Source of the DNA: DAOUMU01 sp034409055
GTDB lineage: Bacteria; Chloroflexota; Anaerolineae; 4572-78; J111
Length of the DNA stretch: 6,259 bases
Reading direction: 5' to 3'
NCBI GenBank assembly: GCA_034409055.1
Contig: DAOUMU010000337.1
Span: 1-6,259 of the forward strand
Position 1 is the stretch's first letter. Every line of letters begins with the position of its first letter. Below, piece by piece: positions 1-4,320 of the stretch. Under the pieces are notes generated by a model. The model saw only the letters and a list, made by a program, of their open reading frames with translations. It did not search any database and was not told where the DNA came from. A program made the translations under genes and the position numbers.

Positions 1-49
1 GTAGTAACGACTTCAGTCGTTTGAGTACCTGTGCCCGCTTTATGGGTAT
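1..49. repeat. Palindrome-bearing dispersed repeat, copy 1
   Basis: This stretch matches 574-622 at 48 of 49 positions, the only difference being at base 42. It begins with the imperfect palindrome AACGACTTCAGTCGTT (7-bp arms around two central bases) and continues into CCTGTGCCCGCTT. It starts at the first base of the window, so it may extend further left. It lies 7 bp beyond the stop codon of the acetyltransferase gene. A third copy of the palindromic part is at 948-968. Confidence 0.9.
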
Positions 50-56
50 TGGAAAT

Positions 57-731
57 TTAGAAAGACCTCGGCTCACGCAACATAATCCAATAACGACACT
101 TCGTTATCGGCTCAACATGAGAGGCCACTTCAGCAAAGCCAAACTTTTTATAGAATCCAACACTTCTGGGGCTGAACGTTTCAACATAACACGGCACGCC
201 CATTTTATCCGCTTTTGCCAGAGTCGGCCTGATCAGAGCCCCGCCCAGCCCCCTTCCCTGTCGCTTTGGCGATACCCCCAGGATAGAAAGATACCAACTA
301 TCTTCCGGCACCGCTTCCTCGGCTTTCGAACTCATAAACGCGATGATTGATTTGTAATTTTCAAACCCCCGCTTACCCAGTAATACCTCTAAAAAGGCTT
401 TCTTCTCTCGTTCCGACTTCTGCAAAACCTCAGGAGAGTTTGGAAACAACCAGACGGCCGCGCCAAAGGTATCAGCCTGGGGAACAACCAAAGCCCCTAA
501 CCTTTCTCCCTCCTCCATCGAATATTCAAAATACCTCACCAGCTTAGCTCGACGCCCTGTGCCCGCTTTTTTTGTAGTAACGACTTCAGTCGTTTGAGTA
601 CCTGTGCCCGCTTTTTGGGTATCAGGAGATAGGGGAGGCAAATCGACCGTGATAGCCAGGTAGAACGGTTCATCTATCAGAGCATCAACCAGTGCCTCCG
701 CTATGATTTCGTGATTTTCTCCAGCCCTCAT
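57..731 (-). CDS. GNAT family N-acetyltransferase with an in-frame repeat insertion
   Basis: Probable cytosolic acetyl-CoA-dependent N-acetyltransferase of 224 residues; the substrate cannot be told from sequence. The GNAT acetyl-CoA pyrophosphate loop (motif A) is clear at about residues 152-168, with RQGRGLG at 157-163 fitting the Q/R-x-x-G-x-G/A pattern. It is followed by a helix, a strand (YVETFSP) and the motif B region GFYKKFGF, whose Tyr194 is at the usual place for the general acid. I chose the ATG at 729-731 because AGGAGG (complement of 739-744) lies 7 nt upstream; the in-frame TTG one codon earlier would leave only 4 nt. Residues about 37-59 (from DTQKAGTG to KKAGTG) are encoded by a dispersed repeat and separate the N-terminal helix from RRAKLVRYFEYS, which looks like the start of the next helix. 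The reading frame is intact, so the protein may still work. It is 294 bp downstream of the pentapeptide gene and probably has its own transcription signal. Confidence 0.87.
   Translation of the reverse strand: MRAGENHEIIAEALVDALIDEPFYLAITVDLPPLSPDTQKAGTGTQTTEVVTTKKAGTGRRAKLVRYFEYSMEEGERLGALVVPQADTFGAAVWLFPNSPEVLQKSEREKKAFLEVLLGKRGFENYKSIIAFMSSKAEEAVPEDSWYLSILGVSPKRQGRGLGGALIRPTLAKADKMGVPCYVETFSPRSVGFYKKFGFAEVASHVEPITKCRYWIMLREPRSF
556..622. repeat. Dispersed repeat copy 2, inserted in frame within the acetyltransferase gene
   Basis: Bases 574-622 repeat 1-49 with one mismatch. In addition CCTGTGCCCGCTTTTT occurs twice, at 556-571 and 601-616, bracketing the palindromic unit with a period of exactly 45 bp (15 codons). 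The segment stays open on the minus strand and encodes about 22 residues rich in Thr, Gly and Lys. The 45-bp spacing suggests a tandem duplication within the element or a target duplication; I cannot tell which. Confidence 0.88.
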
Positions 732-738
732 CAAGAAT

Positions 739-744
739 CCTCCT
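739..744 (-). promoter_or_regulatory. Ribosome binding site of the acetyltransferase gene
   Basis: The minus strand reads AGGAGG here, 7 nt before the ATG at 729-731. It is the strongest Shine-Dalgarno match of the four genes and decides the start in favour of ATG over the overlapping TTG at 732-734. Confidence 0.8.
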
Positions 745-779
745 GCCCTGGGGGGCGTATGTAAAGGTTGGGTTTGCTA

Positions 780-917
780 CCGGACACCTTTTATAACAAG
801 CCCAGAAACCCGGTTTTTTCGCTTGAAATTTATCATCCTTGGCAAACAAAAGCGACTTTTCAGCACAAATTGTTTGCTCAAACGTGAAAAACCGGGTTTC
901 TCCACAAAACTGTCCGG
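780..917. repeat. Nested inverted-repeat (fold-back, MITE-like) element
   Basis: There are three nested pairs of inverted repeats. The outer pair is CCGGACA (780-786) with TGTCCGG (911-917). The main pair is AGAAACCCGGTTTTTTC (804-820) with GAAAAACCGGGTTTCT (886-901), identical over 16 bp apart from one extra T. The inner pair is GCAAACAA (842-849) with TTGTTTGC (870-877). I see no coding capacity, and no U-tract after the stem in either direction, so it does not look like a simple terminator. The core 804-901 (98 bp) is the most likely mobile unit. Confidence 0.75.
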
Positions 918-947
918 CAGTGAAGCCCAGAAAAAGATTTTGAGTTT

Positions 948-1001
948 GTAGTAACGACTTCAGTCGTTCCAGGCAGCAACAACGACTAAAGTCGTCACTA
1001 C
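948..1001. repeat. Hairpin with 21-bp arms built from the dispersed palindromic repeat
   Basis: The left arm (948-968) is identical to bases 1-21 and 574-594. The right arm (981-1001) is its inverted copy, pairing at 19 of 21 positions, with a 12-nt loop at 969-980. Each arm is itself an imperfect palindrome around AACGACT..AGTCGTT, so the structure could also form a cruciform with two smaller hairpins. It lies 24 bp past the pentapeptide stop, but no T-rich run follows on either strand, so intrinsic termination is not supported. Confidence 0.88.
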
Positions 1002-1025
1002 GAGTCAAAAACATTATCTGAATGT

Positions 1026-1823
1026 CTATAACACTCGTTGGTCGTTGGTCGTTGGTTGTTGGTCGTCAGAAATTGCGCCGGTAAGGGTGGGGATGAGACC
1101 CTTTGGCCATTTCGTCTGGCGATTGTAAGTGGCCTGGTGTAATCCGGCCCCGCGAAGCGTGGCGTTCGTCAGATCCGTGCCGTTCAGGTTAGCCTCGCTC
1201 AGATCGGCCTGGTCCAAGTTGGCCTGGCGAAGAGTTGCCCCGCTAAGGTCAGACTCTCGTAGCGTAACGGCCCGCATATCGGCCCCATCGAGGTTGGCTT
1301 GGCTTAAATCAGCCCCACTCAGGTCGGCGCCCCGCAGTTTTACATCTTTCAAATTAGCCTGACTTAGATTAGCTCCGTTCAACTTTGCCCGGTTAAGATC
1401 AGCCGCTCCCAGCAGATCGACCCCGGCCAGGTTGGCCTGGCTCAGGTTGGCTCCGGTTAACTCCGCTTTGCTCAAATCAGCCCCGCTCAACTTAGCTCCA
1501 CTCAGGTTAGCCCCGGCCAAATTGGCTCCCTCCAACTTGATCTTGCGCAAGTCTGCCCCACTCAAATTGGCTGTTCCGCTCAACTCGGCGTCACTTAAGT
1601 CAGCCTCGGCCAAGTTGGCCTGGCTCAGATCGGTGTCGATGAGAAAGGCATCAATCAGAACAGCCCGCCTCAGGTCTGCCCCCCTCAAGTTGGCCCCGCT
1701 CAAGTTAGCCCGGCCCAGAAACATCCCGCTTAAGTCCAATCCTTGCAGGTCTTGTGCCTGCAAATTGATGTATCCCATTACGGCGATGTGCTCTTCTATC
1801 TGCTTGCGAGTAAGTTTTTCCAT
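1026..1823 (-). CDS. Pentapeptide-repeat protein
   Basis: A 265-residue protein made almost entirely of pentapeptide repeats of the A(D/N)LxG type. After a short helical N-terminus (about residues 1-19, LTRKQIEEHIAVMGYI) come roughly 42 consecutive repeats (about residues 20-231). This would give about ten coils of a right-handed quadrilateral beta-helix. Two repeats carry one extra residue: ELSGTA at about 80-85 and DLLGAA at about 136-141. The repeats end in TYNRQTKWPKGLIP, which resembles the cap seen after pentapeptide arrays in other bacterial proteins. The last 13 residues (DDQQPTTNDQRVL) are encoded by a heptamer tandem array. No signal peptide or membrane segment is visible, so it is probably cytosolic. 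The family includes DNA-mimic gyrase protectors (Qnr, MfpA), but most members have no known function and none is assigned here. The start is ATG at 1821-1823, with only a weak, distant AAAGG upstream. Confidence 0.93.
   Translation of the reverse strand: MEKLTRKQIEEHIAVMGYINLQAQDLQGLDLSGMFLGRANLSGANLRGADLRRAVLIDAFLIDTDLSQANLAEADLSDAELSGTANLSGADLRKIKLEGANLAGANLSGAKLSGADLSKAELTGANLSQANLAGVDLLGAADLNRAKLNGANLSQANLKDVKLRGADLSGADLSQANLDGADMRAVTLRESDLSGATLRQANLDQADLSEANLNGTDLTNATLRGAGLHQATYNRQTKWPKGLIPTLTGAISDDQQPTTNDQRVL
1037..1064. repeat. Heptanucleotide tandem array at the 3' end of the pentapeptide gene
   Basis: There are four head-to-tail units of GTTGGTC on the plus strand (GACCAAC on the coding strand), the third with one change (GTTGGTT). 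The array lies inside the reading frame and encodes most of the last 13 residues. Because seven is not a multiple of three, three units together give a seven-residue peptide cycle (DQRPTTN), and the protein tail follows that cycle. Confidence 0.9.
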
Positions 1824-1883
1824 ATGATTAGTTAACCTTTATTGCTAGTTGAAAGAGAACTCGTTGTTATTCCCAAAGACAGT

Positions 1884-2000
1884 CTCAGCAGATCCAATTT
1901 TTGCGGAGTAAGGCACGCTTCGCGTCAGTGCCGAACGGAGCCACATCTGAGGATGCTGGTCTATGCCCTTTGGGTACTTCTCAAATTTGGATCTACTGAG
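1884..2000. mobile_element. MITE-like element with terminal inverted repeats
   Basis: The left end starts CTCAGCAGATCCAA and the right end is the inverse of CTCAGTAGATCCAA, with 13 of 14 outer bases matching and partial matching continuing (TTTTG against TTTG). The interior is about 80 bp and includes a small GGCAC/GTGCC hairpin (1912-1932). Short open frames cross it on both strands, but none has a recognisable product. I see no flanking target-site duplication, so mobility is inferred only from the inverted termini and the size. Confidence 0.6.
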
Positions 2001-2009
2001 TATCATTAT

Positions 2010-2028
2010 TTTAGTCGCACTGACTAAA
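2010..2028. repeat. Short inverted repeat, possible operator
   Basis: TTTAGTC (2010-2016) and GACTAAA (2022-2028) are perfect inverted 7-mers around a 5-nt centre, a layout typical of dimeric regulator sites or a small hairpin. It lies about 190 bp upstream of the pentapeptide gene, on the far side of the MITE-like element. No T-run follows it, so it is not an intrinsic terminator. A regulatory role is only a guess. Confidence 0.35.
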
Positions 2029-2142
2029 CCATACAAATATCGTCAATAGATGATGATCCGAATGCTTTCACCGCGCCAGGTAAAGCTTTACTTTCACTTT
2101 GCCCCTACCTGCATAACGCGGCGGCGGATGAGCAAAATAAAT

Positions 2143-2280
2143 AGCAGGTAGCCAGGCAGCGACTCTTCGTCTGCTACCTGCTACCTGCTACCTGCTACTT
2201 TGCTACTTTGCTACCTTGCCCCCCTGCAACCCTGCTACCTTGCCACCTGCCACCTGCTACCTGCTACTTTGCTACTTGCC
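2143..2280. repeat. Degenerate heptanucleotide array across the 3' end of the downstream ABC gene
   Basis: From 2173 to 2280 the plus strand is a run of GCTACCT-like units (period 7, sometimes 8 by an added T or C); the coding strand reads AGGTAGC. The array includes the last codons of the ABC gene (VAK) and its TAG stop at 2264-2266, and continues about 90 bp past it. A lone inverted unit, AGCAGGTAGC at 2143-2152, can pair with GCTACCTGCT at 2173-2182 across a 20-nt loop, making a possible mRNA 3' stem. Confidence 0.88.
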
Positions 2281-4075
2281 ACATCGTCTCGATCTCCGGC
2301 TCCGCCTCCCGGCGGAACTGCTTGGTGTAGAGGGCGTAGTAATGCCCCTGAGCCCGGATCAATTCGTCGTGACTGCCCATCTCGGTGATACGGCCATTTT
2401 CGATGACCAGAATGCGGTCGGCCTTTTTGATGGTGGACAGCCGGTGAGCAATGATAAAGCTGGTCCGGCCCCGCATCAGGCTTTCCATGCCCTGCTGAAT
2501 CAGGGCCTCGGTCAGGGTATCGACCGAACTGGTGGCCTCGTCCATGATGAAGATGTCCGGCTCGGCCAGCACGGCCCGGGCCAGGCTGACCAGTTGCTTC
2601 TGGCCCGTCGAGAGCAGGTTGCCACCCTCGCCCACCTCTTCAGCGTAACCTTTTTCCATGGCCACAATAAATTCGTGGGCGTGAGCCAGCCTGGCCGCTG
2701 CCTCAACCTCCTCGTCCGTGGCCTCCAGTCGGCCGTAGCGGATGTTTTCCCGAATCGTGCCCGAAAAGAGATGGGGCGTCTGCAAGACCATGCCGATTCT
2801 GGATTGAATGGCGTGCAGGGTCAGGCCGGTGTAATCCAGCCCGCCAATGCGAATGACCCCACCTTTCGGCTCGTAAAAACGACAGATCAGGTTGACAATG
2901 GTCGACTTGCCGCCGCCGGTGGGTCCGACCAGGGCCATCGTTTCACCCTGTTTGATGTACAGGTTGAAGTCGGTCAGGACCGGCTTGTCCTTTTCGTAGT
3001 AGAAGTCCACCTGCTCAAACTCAATATCTCCCCGGATGGTACCCGGATCGATGGCATAGGGCTGGTCAACGATTTCCGGCTCGGCATCGATCAGGGAAAA
3101 AACCCGTTCGGCCGAGGCCACGGAATTTTGCATTTCAGCATACACCCGGGCCAATTCGTTGATGGGAAAGAGCATAAAGGTCAGGTACGAGATAAAGGCT
3201 TGCAAACTGCCGATAGTCATATCGCCGATCTGAATCTGCCAGCCGCCGTACCAGATGATGGCCCCCAGAGCCGTCGCCCCGACGATTTGCACCGTGGGTA
3301 AGAACAAGGCCGACAACCAGGCCGCTCGATAGGCAGCCCGGTAAAGATTGGTGGCCATGCCGTCAAACTCTTCCAGGTTCTTTTCCTCCCGGGTCAACGC
3401 CTTCACCACCCGCACCCCGGTAATGTTCTCGTTGTAAACGCCGGTCAGCTTGGAGTTCAGCTTTCTGGTCCGGCGAAACTCGATCAGAATCTTCTTTTTG
3501 AACAGCGAGGCAATGACCACCAGGTTGGGCATAATCAGCAGCATGACCAGGGCCAATTGCCAGTTGAGAATGAACATGAAGACCAGGGCCGTCAGCAGGT
3601 TCAGGATAGCCCAGGTGCTGTCAATCAAACCCCAGGTAACCAACTCGGAGATTCGGCTGGAGTCTGACGTGACCCTGGACATAATCCACCCGACCGGCGT
3701 TTTACCGAAGTAGGCCAGGGACAGCGTTTGTAAGTGATTGAACATCTTGCGGCGCAAGTCGTACTGGATACGCTGGCCCAGGCTGGTGGCCAGGTAGATA
3801 AAGCCGAACACGGCCAGGGCCTGCACGATAATCAGGCTGGCATACAGGGTGATCAGTTGCACCAACCGCTCCCCGTCACCAGGGATGATGCCCTCATCGA
3901 TGATCAGTTTGCTGATGTAGGTAAAGAGCGAGTCCTGAAAAGAGACCAGAGCAATCAGCAGCACAAAGCCCATCACCCAACGCCTGTAGGGCCAGGCCTG
4001 CTGGGCAATGCGTTTGATGGTTTGACCGTTAAATTGAGTCGTAAATTCTTCTTCTTCAAAATGGTAATCTGTCAT
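2264..4075 (-). CDS. Heterodimeric ABC exporter, catalytic-Glu subunit (permease-ATPase fusion)
   Basis: A 603-residue half-transporter with an N-terminal type IV (ABC1-type) exporter membrane domain (about residues 30-310, six predicted helices near 34-50, 74-98, 150-170, 172-190, 252-278 and 288-305) fused to a cytosolic ATPase domain. Visible motifs are Walker A GPTGGGKST (384-392), the Q-loop Gln in VLQTPHLF (about 432), signature LSTGQ (488-492, not the usual LSGGQ), Walker B with catalytic Glu IFIMDE (Glu513), D-loop SSVD (516-519) and switch His544. The altered signature with an intact Glu complements the neighbouring subunit, so the two probably form one exporter. Substrate is unknown; drugs, lipids and peptides are all possible. 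I chose ATG 4073-4075 because AGGAGA lies 6 nt upstream. An in-frame ATG 12 codons earlier (4109-4111) sits in a dispersed repeat and has no good ribosome site. The last codons and stop come from a heptamer array. Confidence 0.95.
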   Translation of the reverse strand: MTDYHFEEEEFTTQFNGQTIKRIAQQAWPYRRWVMGFVLLIALVSFQDSLFTYISKLIIDEGIIPGDGERLVQLITLYASLIIVQALAVFGFIYLATSLGQRIQYDLRRKMFNHLQTLSLAYFGKTPVGWIMSRVTSDSSRISELVTWGLIDSTWAILNLLTALVFMFILNWQLALVMLLIMPNLVVIASLFKKKILIEFRRTRKLNSKLTGVYNENITGVRVVKALTREEKNLEEFDGMATNLYRAAYRAAWLSALFLPTVQIVGATALGAIIWYGGWQIQIGDMTIGSLQAFISYLTFMLFPINELARVYAEMQNSVASAERVFSLIDAEPEIVDQPYAIDPGTIRGDIEFEQVDFYYEKDKPVLTDFNLYIKQGETMALVGPTGGGKSTIVNLICRFYEPKGGVIRIGGLDYTGLTLHAIQSRIGMVLQTPHLFSGTIRENIRYGRLEATDEEVEAAARLAHAHEFIVAMEKGYAEEVGEGGNLLSTGQKQLVSLARAVLAEPDIFIMDEATSSVDTLTEALIQQGMESLMRGRTSFIIAHRLSTIKKADRILVIENGRITEMGSHDELIRAQGHYYALYTKQFRREAEPEIETMWQVAK

Positions 4076-4081
4076 GAGTTC

Positions 4082-4087
4082 TCTCCT
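4082..4087 (-). promoter_or_regulatory. Ribosome binding site of the downstream ABC gene
   Basis: The minus strand reads AGGAGA, 6 nt before the ATG at 4073-4075. It supports that start over the upstream in-frame ATG at 4109-4111. Confidence 0.75.
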
Positions 4088-4107
4088 GATGCGAATGGGC
4101 AAATTTG

Positions 4108-4131
4108 TCATTGCGAGCCAGGCGAAGCAAT
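4108..4131. repeat. ATTGC...GCAAT dispersed repeat
   Basis: The unit TCATTGCGAGCCAGGCGAAG followed by CAAT has inverted ATTGC/GCAAT ends (4110-4114 and 4127-4131) and an inner GCC/GGC pair. Very similar 'ATTGCGAGC..GCGAAGCAAT' units are interspersed in many unrelated bacterial genomes. It lies between the two ABC genes, about 20 bp upstream of the ribosome site, and contains the rejected upstream ATG. Confidence 0.7.
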
Positions 4132-4151
4132 CCCCGCCGTTGTCTCCTTAT

Positions 4152-4228
4152 GCGAATGGCGAATGATGAATGGCGAATTTCGCCGACACTTGCTCTGTAG
4201 TTTCGCCATTCGCAGATTCGCCATTCGC
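4152..4228. repeat. Long hairpin of heptamer repeats just after the upstream ABC stop
   Basis: The arm at 4152-4177 (units GCGAATG, GCGAATG, ATGAATG) pairs with the arm at 4202-4228 (TTCGCCATTCGCAGATTCGC then CATTCGC). There are 13 perfect pairs, a small internal mismatch or bulge, then 10 more perfect pairs, with a 24-nt loop. A smaller GGCGAA-T-TTCGCC hairpin (4172-4184) competes with it. In the mRNA it begins at the stop codon of the upstream gene. No U-run follows, so it looks more like a processing, stability or attenuation structure than a terminator. Confidence 0.8.
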
Positions 4229-4320
4229 TATTCATCCTTCACCATTCCTTGATTTACCCATTCACTGACACTTATCTTCTCGATTCGCCCATTCGCAGAT
4301 TCGCCATTCACCATTCGCTC
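4202..4320. repeat. ATTCGCC-type heptamer repeats covering the 3' end of the upstream ABC gene
   Basis: The block at 4202-4226 recurs at 4284-4309 with a single extra C, in the same orientation and 82 bp apart. Shorter ATTCGC/ATTCACC units fill part of the space between. On the coding strand the unit is GCGAATG. The block from 4228 upward is translated and provides about the last 30 residues of the upstream ABC protein. Confidence 0.85.

Larger units (their letters stand above)
1824..2263. other. 440-bp intergenic region, mostly repeats
   Basis: No convincing gene lies between the downstream ABC gene and the pentapeptide gene. From high to low coordinates it holds the AGGTAGC-type array, a perfect 12-bp palindrome GTAAAGCTTTAC (2080-2091), a small hairpin TTTAGTC/GACTAAA (2010-2028), a MITE-like element (1884-2000) and about 60 bp before the pentapeptide start. 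The pentapeptide promoter must lie here or inside the element, but I see no clear -35/-10 pair. Confidence 0.7.

Noticed and set aside
948..1001. Rho-independent terminator after the pentapeptide gene
   Set aside because: The stem is strong but no U-rich run follows it on either strand.
685..1014. Minus-strand open frame of 109 residues upstream of the acetyltransferase
   Set aside because: It is built from the two fold-back repeats, overlaps the acetyltransferase start in another frame and resembles no family I know.
1432..1827. Plus-strand open frame with periodic Leu/Ala/Pro/Ser residues
   Set aside because: It is the antisense image of the pentapeptide coding periodicity, not a separate gene.
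1845..2036. Short open frames on both strands over the MITE-like element
   Set aside because: No ribosome site or familiar domain; they span the inverted termini and are best explained as chance openness of a repeat.
2173..2280. CRISPR array
   Set aside because: Units are 7-8 bp and contiguous, with no unique spacers; it is a tandem repeat.
2216..3301. Long plus-strand open frame of 361 residues
   Set aside because: It lies antisense to the downstream ABC gene, begins inside the heptamer array and has no recognisable domain; the minus-strand frame has all ABC motifs.
4076..4111. Upstream ATG that would lengthen the downstream ABC protein by 12 residues
   Set aside because: It falls in a dispersed repeat with no good ribosome site, while the second ATG has AGGAGA at 6-nt spacing.
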